Notes: generated by a model not told the origin, from the letters alone. 64,000 nucleotides of DNA from Pseudocercospora fijiensis CIRAD86 (GCF_000340215.1 NW_006921532.1:1777337-1841336), one strand, 5' to 3'; counted from the stretch's first letter, positions 1-10,999 are shown. A program made the numbers and translations.

Positions 1-665
1 CAGTCATGTGTAACGCTGTCACTTGACTTGAGGCCGCCTTCTAGGCTAGCGACCAAGCACGTTCCGAAAATAATGAGTGAATCCTTGCACACGCACTCGA
101 AGGATGATCGTGCTTCGCCACGACACCACACTCGCTTCGCTTCGTCTCCCCGGAAAAAGGACTCCGAAATCCTTCATGTACCTTCACCCACAAGCCCCGC
201 CAATCCCAGCTCGTTCTCCACACGCCATCGACCGCTACAGAGCTCGGATTCATGGTTCCTTGTATCTGTGCTGCATGAACATAGACCGGTCAGGCAATAA
301 CGACAGGCAGATATGTAAACGCCATTGTTTGACTGCATACTTGATGCACGAGGCATATTGTGTATTCGTGGAGGCTATGCAGCCGAGGCTGATTTGACAC
401 ACCAAGACTGTTGGCGGAAGGTATTGCGGAAGCATTTCTTATTGCTTGTGGCGCTCCTTCATGCAAGAGAGACAAAGAACATGTCTCGTGAGCCCAGCTG
501 CGCCTTGTATTGAGATAATCAGCACAACAGCCTTGGGGGCCAGAACTGCTTGATGCAAAAAGGATTGCGTATCCAACCTGGACTTCAAGGCTGGGGTGCT
601 AGGCTAGACATACTCTCAGTGGTGGATGCCAGAATACGTTTCGTAGCCAGCGTACGCCTTACACT
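1..665. other. Intergenic, no gene seen
   Basis: Ordinary unique-looking sequence upstream of the transporter gene. Short ORFs exist on both strands, but none has a domain, a signal peptide or splice sites that would extend it. The promoter of the downstream gene presumably lies here, but I see no distinctive element. Confidence 0.5.
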
Positions 666-3041
666 ATGGCTGACTTGCAGGAAACTTCTGGGCCGCGCCG
701 AAGGATTGGTGAAGGAGAGGACGCTGAGGTTAGTTTGATCCAAAATTCTCTGCCTTGAGCATAGCATGTCTAACAAGCGATCTAGTCCGCATTTGATGAC
801 GATTCAATCCTCGATGCACCAGATCACATCTTCGACGACAACGATGCTTGCTTGTAGGACATGGGTCATGCGTGAAGTGTACAAAGACTAATGTTTTCAG
901 GATCGACAACCCTCTTATACGCTTGAAACCAGACGAGGTCGAACAGAAGTGCAGACAATTCGTCAAGAACTATGGTTTAAAAAATCAGGAGCAGATCTTC
1001 GTCAAGGCAATGCTCCCACTTCCAGACGCCATGTGGTCTTGCAGAACAGAGAACCCATCGCAACGAACGTCTTCATCCGCTAACAACAAACTATAGGCTG
1101 GAAAGATCCTTCGAGATCCAGAAGCATGGGAAAGTGTACCATCTCTAACCGACGAAGAGAAAGAAGCACTCGATAACGAAGTCCGGAACGGGTTTTGGAA
1201 GCAACCCAAAGATCTCCAGGTCACGATCGTCACTCTCTGTGTTGCAGCTGTGGTCCAAGGCTGGAACCAAACAGCAGCAAATGGCGCAAATCTGAACTGG
1301 CCACGACAACTGGGACTCAGCGTACCTGAAGGGTGCGATCCAACCGGTCGCGATGCCTGGATCTTTGCCATCGTCAATGCAGCGCCGTATTTCGCTGCAA
1401 GTCTTGTCGGCTGCTGGCTCTCGGATCCCTTCAATGAATATTTCCTTGGCCGGCGACCACCTATCTGCCTTTCCGGCCTGCTCATTCTGGCGTCCATGAT
1501 CGGGAGTGCGCTTTGCGATACCTGGCGACAACTCCTCGCATGTCGTGTCATCCTTGGCATTGGCATGGGACTCAAGGCATCAGTCGTACCAGTTTTCGCA
1601 GCAGAGGTCGCACCCGCTCACATAAGAGGCAGTTTGGTGATGAACTGGCAGCTCATGGACGCCCTCGGCATATTTCTAGGCTTTACGGCCAATCTTGCCG
1701 TATCGCGGACAGGCGATGATGCATGGCGATGGCAGACTGCATCCTCAGTCCTGCCCACCATCGTCCTTCTCACACTCATCTTCGTCTGCTCCGATAGTCC
1801 AAGATTTCTCATGAAGCGCGGTCCGTTGAAATATGCGGCTGCGTACAAGACGCTCCTCAGCCTGCGTGGTCATCCTATCTTAGCCGCCAAAGAGCTCCTG
1901 TACACCCACTACCAAATGGAAGTCGAGAAACGCTTTGTGACGGGCAAGAAGACAGATGCGGAGATGGGAGCACATGTCGTCGAGGTGCCAGAACCTGTCG
2001 AGGAGAACAAAGGTCGTTTCCGCACGAGAATCCATCTCCGTTCTCGCGTTGCTCCTGCTCGATCTGTCAATTATTGGCAGAAACTCGGACAGCTTTTCAG
2101 CAACAAGCGCATTCGCAGAGCTACTGTTGCTGCTGTCGTGTGCATGATATCCCAGCAGCTTTGTGGAGTTAATGTTCTGGCATTGTACAGCTCGAATTTG
2201 TTCTGTGACAGTGAATCGGGGCAAAGCAATAACATCAATGCCGGAGCTTTCTTGACGCCACTCTTCCTCAGCTGGGGAGTCGGACTGATAAATTTTCTGT
2301 TCGCGTTTGTAAGTCAAATCATCTTCGAGTGCCAGGGATCGTACTGACTTTTCATATAGCCGGCCTATTGGCTCATTGATCGACGTGGCAGAAGATGGTT
2401 GCTTCTCATCGCCTTGCCATTCATGGCCTTGTCCATGATGGCCGCCGCTGTCAGCTACGCGATTCCATCGGGACACTCGGCGCACGTTCCAGTGATTGCT
2501 TTCTTCACATACCTGTTCATGATCTTCTATTCGTTCTCGATGGGACCGGTACCATTCACGCTGTAAGGATCAAATCGACAGCACTCGTCCGCAGTATTAC
2601 TAACATCATGGTAGTTCGGCTGAAGTCTTTCCACTGGAGAACCGAGTCGTCGGCATGTCGTTCGCAGTCTTCTGTAACCTCTTCGGCCTTGGACTACTCA
2701 CCCTCTTTGTTCCTATCATTACAGTCAACATCGGCCACGGAGGATTGCTGGGCATATTCGCAGGCTTGAACGTGGTCGCATTCGTGCTTGTGTTCTTCCT
2801 AGTCCGCGAGACATCAGGAGCCACGTTGGGAGCTGGAAGCCTGACTTTCATGAGTCTAGAAGAGTTGAATTATGTCTTTGGTGTTTCGAGCAAGAAGCAT
2901 GCGATTTACCAGCTGAAAGAAGTTCTGCCGTGGATCTGGCGATACTATGCACGGAGAGATAGGAACTGTCCAGATTCGCCCCCACAGCTGTATTCATGGA
3001 ATGACGCGAGGCAGACCAGGAAGACCGAAAGGACTGATTGA
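666..3041 (+). CDS. MFS sugar/polyol-type transporter
   Basis: Predicted plasma-membrane sugar or polyol porter of the major facilitator superfamily, 692 residues. My model has six exons: 666-728, 786-853, 901-1006, 1097-2308, 2360-2562 and 2615-3041. Phases agree throughout. Acceptors have branch-like motifs such as CTAAC or ACTAAT just upstream. A hydrophilic N-terminus of about 110 residues precedes the first membrane segment. Family marks are a GRRPP loop, an RVILGIGMGLKASVVPV segment, SDSPRFLMKRG (the PESPR-like motif after TM6), a long central loop, and PAYWLIDRRGRR in the second half. The C-terminal RETSGA matches the sugar-porter PETKG position. The long N-terminus and the conserved Trp-rich tail (LPWIWRYYARRD) resemble the fungal inositol/polyol-type subgroup. 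Substrate is not determinable. Intron 3 (1007-1096) needs a GC donor. It faces MTD1 tail to tail, 31 bp apart. Confidence 0.85.
1007..1096 (+). other. Probable GC-AG intron in the transporter gene
   Basis: The coding frame before and after this 90-nt stretch is the same, but TAG at 1094-1096 lies in frame, so it must be spliced out. The only fitting donor is AAG|GCAATG. The acceptor is CTATAG, with GCTAAC placed as a branch point just upstream. Removing it joins FVKA to GKILRDPEAW, which resembles the usual N-terminal region of this transporter family as I recall it. Confidence 0.6.
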
Positions 3042-3072
3042 GTAGCTTTCCAAATCTGGTGTGTATCAGACC

Positions 3073-4131
3073 TTATACTTTCGCACCATTCACGCGCGGC
3101 GTGTTCTGCACGAGACGGAGCAGATTTCGCATCAGAACAACGATCGTGACCTTGCCGATAGCCGGGACATAGATTGATGCCTTTTCCTTGATGTCGGGGT
3201 TGAAGTTCTGACATAGTCAGCAGAGGTACCCTTCCCTTGAAAACACAATTCTCACCTTCTCACTCGAGAAATTTATGCAAACAGCGCCTTCCCTCACAAG
3301 ATGTGTCGGGACCTTGTACTTCTCTCCAGGAACACCACTGATGACCACATCACTAATCGGCAAACAATTCTCCAAAGTCCAGCCTTCCATGTCCTTGACT
3401 TCATGCTTCTGCTTCCTGAGCCCGGAACCTCTGCTGAACTGCTGAATGTCGCTGATGTCCACACTGTACACTTCAGCGCCATCATTCGCCAGCAACGCAG
3501 CGAGAGGTCTCCCGACAACTTCACTCCGATTAATAACCGTGATTCGCTTCCCATGCAGACGCTTCCCATAGTCCAGGATCGGGTTGTAGATATTCAGGTA
3601 CTCGAGGATTTTGACAATCGCCAGCGGTGTGCACGGGAGAATTGATTTTCTGGTGTTTTCGGGTGGGTCGAGGAATCTGATGTTTTGGTACATGTTGCTG
3701 ATGAGTTGTGGTGAGAGGCCTTCCACGTCCTTGTATAAGCTGACTGTCCATTGAAGCGTGCGATCTCGCGGCGCGTCGAATACGGGATAGTAGACTATCA
3801 TGCCTTCGATGTTGCTGTCGGTGTTGGCTTCGCGAATCTCATCTTCCAGCTGTTCGCGGTTGACTTCGCGCAGGGTGAAGTCGACGCCACTTTTGTCCAG
3901 ATACAGTCAGTCAGTTGTGTGTGGGTACGAGGTCAGGCTCTTTGGTCCTTACTTCTCAGTGCAAGTTTTCTGCGTCCATTCCGCATATTTGCGGGCAGCT
4001 GGGTCCGCATTTGCGAGGAAGCCGTGAAGGCGTGGTGGATGGTCTAGGGCCTTGATGCCGGCAGTCACTTCTCCCAGAAGTTTTTTCGCAATAGCGGCGG
4101 ACGGTATGACTTTGCATGAATGTGCCGACAT
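3073..4131 (-). CDS. MTD1: NAD+-dependent methylenetetrahydrofolate dehydrogenase
   Basis: Cytosolic enzyme of one-carbon metabolism that oxidises 5,10-methylene-THF to methenyl-THF with NAD+, serving purine synthesis. The model has three exons (4131-3953, 3889-3256, 3207-3073) and gives 315 residues, close to the roughly 320 of yeast Mtd1. The start MSAHSCKVIPSAAIAKKLL is followed by a folate-binding segment with MIVYYPVF. The dinucleotide-binding part contains VINRSEVVGRPLAALL and ISDVVISGVPG, typical of the FolD/MTD family. The tail reads VTIVVLMRNLLRLVQNT. Intron 1 (3890-3952) uses donor GTAAGG and an A-rich acceptor CAAAAG, the weakest point of the model. Intron 2 (3208-3255) is GTGAGA to TGTCAG. 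No cyclohydrolase or synthetase domain is present, so this is the monofunctional type. Confidence 0.9.
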
Positions 4132-4580
4132 TTTGAGTGTTGGGGGTGGGATGCAGGATGCTTGCGCTTAATCGAGTTGGAGATCTGGCTGGTTTCATGC
4201 GATTGGAGGATAAAATTCTGTCAGGAGTCATTCACCCATTTACTGTCTACAGAGTTCGTCGGCAATCCAGCCCTTCACTGCGGATTGTATGCACCCTCTT
4301 TCAAAGTTTCGGTGCTATTATCTATACCCTACAGAAAAGCCTCCGAGCCCTGCCACTACTGCTTGATCTAATAATAATGGCAGAAGCAGGTTATGCCTGT
4401 GTTAGGTTATAATTTTCATAACCAACTCTTTACCTCGAGGGTGAAGTTGAATGAACTTTGAAGTGTTGTTTTCCCGTATGCGACAGATATATCGTGCTTA
4501 CGATCGCTGGTTTTGATAGACAGTCCATATCACAACCTGACCTCTACACTAGCAGTCAACATCGACATAGCAAGAACATT
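4132..4580. promoter_or_regulatory. Divergent promoter interval
   Basis: 449 bp between the start codons of MTD1 (leftward) and the small secreted-protein gene (rightward). It must hold both promoters. No clear TATA box or repeated operator is obvious to me. Confidence 0.4.
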
Positions 4581-4959
4581 ATGCGGTCTATACTCGCCTT
4601 CGTTGCTACTCTCGCTTTCGCATCAACCGCTTCGGCATATATCAATGGGGCTCTGTGTGATTGCTCACAGGTCCGACAATGCAGATCGTTGGGGTACTAT
4701 GGATGTCTTCGTCTTACGACAGCAAGAGCATTTTGTGTTGATCAGACGAATGATCCAAAAGGCTGTGGTCATGACTGCCTTGCGGCCCACAACTATGACT
4801 ATGACTTAGCCTATAAGATCACAAGGTGACTAGCGTGTCTGCGAATTGTCGACTAGTTGCTAATAATATTTAAGTTCTCTTAACAACGAACGATTCGACG
4901 ACACATGTGCTTGCGCCCTTCATGATGCTAGCGGCTTCGTAGGCTCATGTCCAGGGTAA
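4581..4959 (+). CDS. Small cysteine-rich secreted protein (effector-like)
   Basis: The first 19 residues (MRSILAFVATLAFASTASA) form a clear signal peptide with an ASA cleavage site. I model exons 4581-4825 and 4875-4959. The intron of 49 nt starts GTGACT, has TTGCTAAT as branch point and ends TTTAAG. The spliced product is 109 residues, and its mature part of about 90 residues has ten cysteines (seven in exon 1, three in exon 2). The even count suits disulfide pairing. Without splicing the ORF stops at 4829 with seven cysteines, which is less convincing. A further cysteine-bearing stretch (ECAWSC, about 5000-5056) lies just downstream in another frame and could be a third exon, but no acceptable intron joins it. 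No family recognised. Small, secreted and cysteine-rich proteins are often fungal effectors or surface-active proteins. This is inference only. Confidence 0.65.
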
Positions 4960-5816
4960 GCGGCAAACCACCCTCTGGCAGGTCTTCTCAACAACACGCG
5001 CGAGTCCGAGTGCGCCTGGAGTTGTGTGCAGGTTGATGCGGTATACGGGGTGTAACCAGATCTGTTCGGAATTCGAATTCAGCCAGTCAAGATTTCGAAT
5101 CTTCAGAGGGGAGGGACGGTTGGCAATTTGGTCTCCGGTCGGTTTCCTGTATGCGGTTTACATACACCCTGTATTCGAGATATTGTCGCTTCAGAGCTCA
5201 CTACATGATGGCGCATGATGCGATGGAACTTGGAAGCGAAGAGTGCACCGACTTGAAATTGATCCACACTTTGCAGTCACGTTCAGCAGCATCACGACCA
5301 GAGATATTGCTCCGCAAAGATCCCCATCATTTCGAGTCATTTTTCTTCTAGCTGTCACCGATCGGCCGCCAATGTCGCATGCAAGAGATGCGTACTGGCG
5401 GACCACACGCAGCAGCTGGGCGAACTCCGAACTCCGAGCCATGTCATTGGAGGCCATCTCTATTTCTGGGTTTACCGTTTACCGCAGAGCTTCAATTGAT
5501 GACTGACCGTCTTCGATACAACGGTTACACCACCGAACGCTTCCGCGTCCATTCGAAAGCTTACGAGACTGAGCTCCGAGATGGATCCTTCGAGACTTCT
5601 CTGGCAATCTTGCCCTTAATCCACCATCTCGCTTGCCCGGTTGGGGTAGTGAAGTCCATGCTGACGATGGTGTGCGTCCGAGCCGCGTATTGCTGCTATG
5701 TAGTGTGATCAGGCAGCACACTGATGTCTCGGCGTTCGCTTAATGCTGATGACTGCTGATGGCTCATCGGTAGTAGCTAGGAAAAGTATATATGTGGCAC
5801 AACTACATAGACCTGG
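4960..5816. other. No supported gene
   Basis: 857 bp of normal base composition. ORFs of 60-110 codons occur on both strands but overlap each other and show no domain or coherent exon structure. A possible third exon of the preceding gene (about 5000-5056) is the only candidate coding sequence. Confidence 0.4.
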
Positions 5817-6365
5817 ATGTATGTGCCTTGTCTGACCATCGCGATCAACGAGAACCTCGAGCAAGTGGCTCACTGCCGAAAGCTGAAAGAGATCGGGGTG
5901 CTCACAAGAAGTTGGATCAAGACCATCTTCTCAGGTCGCAAGCCCAGGGAACAGAAGAAGTAGTAGATCTGTAAGTTGCGGCCCTGGTCTCCTGCTCGGT
6001 GGCTCCACGCTAATAGATTGCAAGGTCAACGGAAGAAGCCAAGTCAGATATCCTTGGACCAGACCGACATGTCGAGCCCATCAGATCAGTCCCTCTACAC
6101 GGCTTCTACTAGAGCGGGTAGCACGTCGACTGCATCAACACAGACGCTAGTTGAGGCAGAGAAGAGGTCGTCCATCAGTCGAGCAATGGACAAGATACGG
6201 TCGAAAGTGACAGGGTCTGAACGACTATCAAGCGATATTTCTGAATCGGAGAAAGCCAAGGCAAAGGAAATTGAGAAGCAGAAAAGGAAGGAAGAGTATG
6301 AGAAACTCGCCATGGATTATCGCATAAAGTATGGCCTTCCTGGGGCCGGTGTATGGAATATTTGA
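5817..6365 (+). CDS. Small hypothetical protein, lysine-rich C-terminus
   Basis: Function not recognised. Best model: exon 1 5817-5959, intron 5960-6016 (donor GTAGTA, acceptor CTAATAG), exon 2 6017-6365, giving 163 residues. Exon 1 has a helical, basic look (LTIAINENLEQV, LKEIGVLTRSWIKTIFSG). Exon 2 has a Ser/Thr-rich linker, then a charged helix (residue pattern SEKAKAKEIEKQKRKEEYEK) and a C-terminus ending KYGLPGAGVWNI. Exon 2 is the secure part because of its length and protein-like composition. Exon 1 is ambiguous: an overlapping frame (from 5792) also splices legally using the better donor GTAAGT at 5971. No signal peptide or membrane segment is present. Confidence 0.45.
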
Positions 6366-7051
6366 TGAGGACGACGAAGGACACCGCTGGCGTTGAGGAA
6401 GTCTGCCAGACCCGAGTCGCGTGAAAGCGAAGGGGTCGCGTTTAGAATATACCTTGTCTTTCCACCTTCTGATCCTGCTTTCCGTTCCCAGCCGGATGGC
6501 GCAAAGCTGTAGCTGGTAAACTCTAGATAGGTACCAATCGCTGCGCCTCAAGATGATGAGTCTTGTTATTATCCTCAGATGAAGCGTCCAAACGTCAGCA
6601 GTTTGCTGTGAAGGAATGGTCGCACACTTCGCACTGCCGCCACCAACTGTAGCAGGCGACTTGAAAGGTCTGAATGTCCCAAGGCTTCCAAGGGTAGCAA
6701 TGAGCTGTCAGGTCCCGGATGCAGCCCATTCGCCGCGTTTCTGGAGTTGTCGTGGAGAGCTTGGGACTAAATTATAGTAGTGCTCCTGGAAATACTACGG
6801 AAGTCGCTTGATGGGGTGCTTTCAGAAGGTGCAGATCAGCTGCTTCCCTGATGAGTCTGACGAGGGACTGGTTCGTGGTATGCACGGACAGGGTGAGCAC
6901 TGCAGGCGGATGTAAGAAGTTGCATTCCGAAGCAACTTTGTGCTGCAGTGACCATGGAAGTGGACGAAAAGCAGCACTTCACGTGATTGTCACGTGAGTG
7001 GAGCGGCCTGAGTGGCGGTGGTCAATGGGTTGAGGCCTTGAATACCTCGCG
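6366..7051. other. Intergenic, left border of transposon block
   Basis: Normal fungal composition with plenty of CA and TG dinucleotides, and no gene seen. It ends where RIP-type sequence begins, between about 7050 and 7200. It contains the paired CACGTG sites listed separately. Confidence 0.5.
6979..6997. promoter_or_regulatory. Two adjacent CACGTG (E-box) palindromes
   Basis: TCACGTGA occurs at 6979-6986 and again at 6990-6997, with three bases between. Their centres are 11 bp apart, about one helical turn, so two bHLH dimers could sit on the same face. CACGTG is the known site of Cbf1/Pho4/SREBP-class bHLH factors. No gene is close downstream, so function is uncertain. Confidence 0.3.
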
Positions 7052-7157
7052 CTCAATTATCCATAATTGAGGTGTCTTATCCATAAGACGAGTGGGTCCA
7101 CCATAAGACGCGTTGAATACCTATAATCCATTCAATTATAGGTCTTGTCTATAAGAC
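7052..7157. repeat. Cluster of short inverted repeats at the transposon border
   Basis: CTCAATTAT-cc-ATAATTGAG (7052-7071) and GTCTTAT-cc-ATAAGAC (7074-7089) are perfect hairpins with the same two-base loop. They are followed by CCATAAGACG, then an imperfect hairpin CCTATAAT...AATTATAGG (about 7119-7142), and GTCTT-gtct-ATAAGAC ending at 7157. This marks the start of the repetitive block. It could be a degraded transposon terminus or a MITE remnant. Confidence 0.45.
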
Positions 7158-7160
7158 AGT

Positions 7161-7780
7161 CCAATTATCTATAATCTACCTCTTTAGACAGGCTAATTTT
7201 AAAAGCAGCCCTTTAGTAAGAGAGCCTTGCTTTTATAATTAAACTGCTAAAGAACAGGCGCCTATTCTCGTACGGATCCATCTCCTTCCGGTTTAGTATA
7301 ATATGTCTCGCTCTTTCTCGTAGTTGTCGTAGAAGTAGGTATTTTATAGAATATATAGTAGTAACGATAGAATAGCGATAATAGACGACTTCGAAGAAGC
7401 GGCGGAAGCGGACCTCGAGGACCTCGTACTATGCCTGTCGGTCTATATAGTACTTTAGATGCTTCGTTTGTTACTAAACGAGACGGAGCGACTACGCTAT
7501 CGACCGAAGGCCTTCGAGGCCTTCGAGGCCTACGCCGACTACTTTAGCGCTATAGAAAATACAGTATTATCTACTATAGCAAGAGAGGCAAGGCAAAGGC
7601 AAGAGATAAGGTTACAATATAGCGCTAAGAAGGCGGAAATCGATAATTAGGCTTAAATACTTATAATTAGTATAAGATACGCTATAATAAGACGAGAACA
7701 CGAGATTTACTATCTTATCGATAATTTAACACTTATCGATAATTTAACGCGAGGTATTTAAGGCCTAAGAACTTAGAGTG
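7161..7780. repeat. RIP-mutated sequence of unknown origin
   Basis: TA-rich, CA/TG-poor sequence to the left of the copia element. A 63-codon open stretch (7459-7650) with EAFEAYADYFSAIENT is not recognisable. It is presumably a fragment of an older element into which the copia element inserted. The matching right-hand part may be the short stretch after 44621. Confidence 0.4.
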
Positions 7781-7890
7781 TGTGTCTAGGTGTTAGGGTC
7801 TATTACGTGCCTAATGCCTAAGGCTATAACTGCCGCACTTTATCTTTAGACTTTCCGTAGATAGTCCTTCTTCTAAATATATTAGTTACA
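7781..7890 (+). repeat. Element 1 left LTR (110 bp)
   Basis: Matches 44512-44621 with a few transitions, such as TATAAC against TACAAC. It begins TG and ends CA. TAGTTATAAGCCCC follows five bases downstream, the position of a tRNA primer-binding site. Confidence 0.65.
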
Positions 7891-8169
7891 TTAAGTAGTT
7901 ATAAGCCCCCTGCGTTTCTAATACGCATAACACGTTTAATACGTATTCTAATAGTTAATCCGACTGCTACGTAGACAGCGCTTATTACTAAAAATTACGC
8001 CGATACTAATACCGTCGCCGCCGCCGCTCTCGAGTATTCTAGTAGGTACTAGACTCGAGTCGGTTACTAACAGTGTTAGCTGTCCGCTATACTAGAACAT
8101 AGGCGCGCCTATCGGCTACCTCTTAAAACAAGTCTATAGTCTCTTTCTATATCGCCGTCGCTATCCGTA

Positions 8170-9181
8170 ATAGCTCCCCCTATAACCGCTAACGCTTATA
8201 TAAGCAATATTCCTAAGCTAAAGAATAAGGAAAATTACCCGTTATAGTCTTATGCCGCTAAGGGTGCCCTTAAAGGCATATAGGTATAGCGCTATATCTA
8301 AGGGACCCGCCTAAAGCCTAATATTAAGTTGTCTTCTAAAACTTAGTTAGAGTTTAAAGACCGACAAGATAAATAGGAGGCAAAAGATTAATTAGCGCGT
8401 ACGTAGATCTTTGCTAACTATATCGCCGAGGTTTAGCAGTCGTTACTTAGTCTCGCTATATCGTAGGAAGTATAGACTTACCTATATAAGAAATATACTA
8501 GTAAAGGTAGGTCTACTAAATTTATGCTCTACTAGGAATATATTACTCTTCGGTATAATAGCAAGGATATTAAGAAGTTCTATAATAAGTACAAGAAGAA
8601 GCTTAGTGCCTTAAAGGATACTAAATTAGCTATTAGCTAATACTAGGCTATCTATATATTTATTATATAGATCTCTCTATTCTACGAGGCTTTCGTATAG
8701 ATACGCCGAGAGCAGATGCGCGCCTCCGAGTATACTATTAACGATAATACACTTAACAACATTATTAGCGCGTTGCTTAATAAGAATGTAGCTTAATTAA
8801 ACTAGGCCTAATATAACGGCTTCTTTAGTCTTTAGCGCTAACTATAATAGTAAGGTAGTAATAGTAATAACAACGGTCGGGGTAACTCGAACCGTAGCAG
8901 TCGTAGTAGCCGTAGAAACAATAACAATAGTCGTAGTCGTAGTAGAAACAACTAGAATAGTCAAAATCGCGAGAAGTGCTTATACTATTAAGGCACTTAC
9001 CCTTCCGACCGCTGCTATACTAAGTACTCTTACCTAAAGGAGGAAGACCGACTACGTCGTAAATAGCAGAAGGCTAAGAAGAAGGGGGTATAGCAGCAAT
9101 AGCAGCAGCGTAGACTAACTGTATAGCAACAATAGCAACAACCGCTATCTAGTTAGAATAGTGCTTAGGGGCTATATACGG
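8170..9181 (+). pseudogene. Element 1 copia gag, RIP-inactivated
   Basis: Reading frame 1 shows a copia-like gag beginning around KNKENYPL and SYAAKGALKGI, interrupted by many TAG/TAA. A damaged CCHC zinc knuckle starts at 8977: the first and last cysteines remain, while the second cysteine and the histidine now read tyrosine, as expected for TG-to-TA and CA-to-TA changes. Gag packages element RNA. Confidence 0.65.
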
Positions 9182-9208
9182 CTAATACTACCCTAGGGGT
9201 ATTATTAG
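9182..9208. repeat. 27-nt near-palindrome, copy 1 (copia gag/pol)
   Basis: Left arm CTAATACTACCCT, one central base, right arm GGGGTATTATTAG (11 of 13 pairs). In the copia element it lies in frame between the zinc knuckle and the protease. It has the same length and layout as the five copies in element 2. Confidence 0.75.
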
Positions 9209-10011
9209 ACCTAAGCTATAATTACGCCTTTATAGCTACAGTTACAGTAAGCGACCTAGTTTCTACGGCTCTTACTGCTAGCACTCGTACTACTAATTAG
9301 GTTGTCGACTTAGGTACTAGTATATATATAGTTAACGACCCTTTATTGCTTATTAAATATAAAGGCTGTTACATTCCTGTCCGGTTTAGTAGTAACACGA
9401 AGTACGCTACGATAGTTAGTATAGCTTAGACTAAGGTTGTTAATAAGCGTAGTATAAGTAGTATAAAGCTGTCTAATATACTATATGTTCCTAGTCTAGT
9501 AGCTAACCTTCTGTCTACTAAGAAGCTCGCCGATAAGGGTTGCTTCTACTATAATAACAAGCGTGTACTGTTTACGATAGTAGAGGGCAATAAGGTTACT
9601 ATCGCTTAGACATACTGTAAGAATAGTCTCCCCTACCTCTATATACTAACCTCTAGTCCGGATAGCTAGGTTGTTACGCTTCTGTCGAAGAAGGGGGTAC
9701 TAGCAGGTACGATAGAAGAGTAGCATCTACGATATAGCTACATTTATTACCGCAAGCTGTTACGAATAGAAGCTAAGGGTTAGATTGTTATTACTAATAA
9801 CAAAACTAGCAACAAGAACGACTTCCGAAACTATATTGCCTATCGTATAGCTATGTTATATAAGGAATACAATCGGATACCGCGCGTACGCCTATCTACG
9901 ATCTATTATATTATCTATATAGATATAGTAACTATTACTAACTCTAGTCTATTATAGGAGCGCTATTTTATACTGTTTATATACGCCAAGTTAGGCTATC
10001 GTTACGAGTAT
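9209..10011 (+). pseudogene. Element 1 copia pol, 5' part (protease, integrase start)
   Basis: Frame 1, the same as gag. The protease region shows VVDLGTSIYIVND, where the copia family has the D-S/T-G active site. The integrase start reads IDIVTITNSSLL, ERYFILF and AKLGYRYEY. It stops at 10011, exactly at the element 2 insertion point, and continues at 42429. Confidence 0.7.
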
Positions 10012-10290
10012 TATTAGCTAGTAACCGGCCCTACACCTATAGGCCAGTTTTAAGCCTATATAAGAGGCCTCCTTCTATATTGTAGATAGAGCATCAACCT
10101 CGTATAGCACATTGTTTATATTACACTTCTACAATGCCTATATTATAGGGCTCTAGTTATTAGCCTAAGCGACAGTCTCGTTATCCTATCTTACTAAACA
10201 TAGCTACTTATATTACTATAGGTTATATTACCCTTAGTAGCCTATACTATTACTATAAGTAGTAGTAGTAGTGTTAGTTTCCGTCCTTTA
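10012..10290 (+). repeat. Element 2 left LTR (279 bp)
   Basis: Same length as the right copy, differing by transitions that fit RIP. It carries a TATATAAGAGG-like promoter stretch near the middle and is followed by the primer-binding-type sequence. Confidence 0.85.
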
Positions 10291-10940
10291 TTAGAGCCGA
10301 AGGTAGGGCTATCTCTTTATATCTAACAGGTTCGGGTATATTAAAGGTAGTCTCTAGGTACGAATAGCTATAATCGAAGCGAGGGTACGATAAGAGCCTA
10401 CGATACGGACGATACCGAAGTATCTTAAGGGGCCGTTACGACAAGCAGAGAAACCTCTTAACGAGGGCATCGCTTTAACCCCGAAAAGCTGCAAACCCTT
10501 AGGACTGTTATAGCTTAGGGCCTAGTCTATAACTATAGCTAGCTTCTAAGGACTCGGCTCTAGGTCGAAGACCTATTTAGTACTACTTGCTCGAGATAAG
10601 CCCCGCCTAAGGAGGAGATAGACTAATTACCTATCGGCCTTGCTTAGTTTGCTAAGACTATCTATACGATAGCAATTTCTAGATTACAGATCGGATGCCT
10701 AGACAGTTCCCCTATTAACCGGGTAGATTGTTTCGGGATTCGCTGCCTCGTTCGGACAGTACTTAGCCTTCTACTAGAAAAAGAAGGTCCCCGCCCCCCC
10801 CTATCTAGCTAAAGGAGATACGAGCTAGTTTCTAGGATCTAGGTATAAATAGAGATTGTAGTCTCTCCCTCCGAGCGGCTTTCGTCTAATACTAAACTTA
10901 GCTCCTAGGGGTATATAGGCGACCCCTAGGAGGCTAAACT

Positions 10941-10967
10941 CTAATACTACCCCGGGGGTAATATTAG
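10941..10967. repeat. 27-nt near-palindrome, copy 2 (before gag)
   Basis: CTAATACTACCCC, one base, GGGGTAATATTAG (12 of 13 pairs). It lies in the leader just upstream of the gag ORF of element 2. Confidence 0.75.
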
Positions 10968-10999
10968 AAGAAAACAGCCTAGTATACTATTTTCTCGCA

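Noticed and set aside
4981..5056. A third exon of the cysteine-rich secreted protein (ECAWSC segment)
   Set aside because: The only upstream intron (from 4956) would be 26 nt and gives the wrong phase. It is not joined without transcript evidence.
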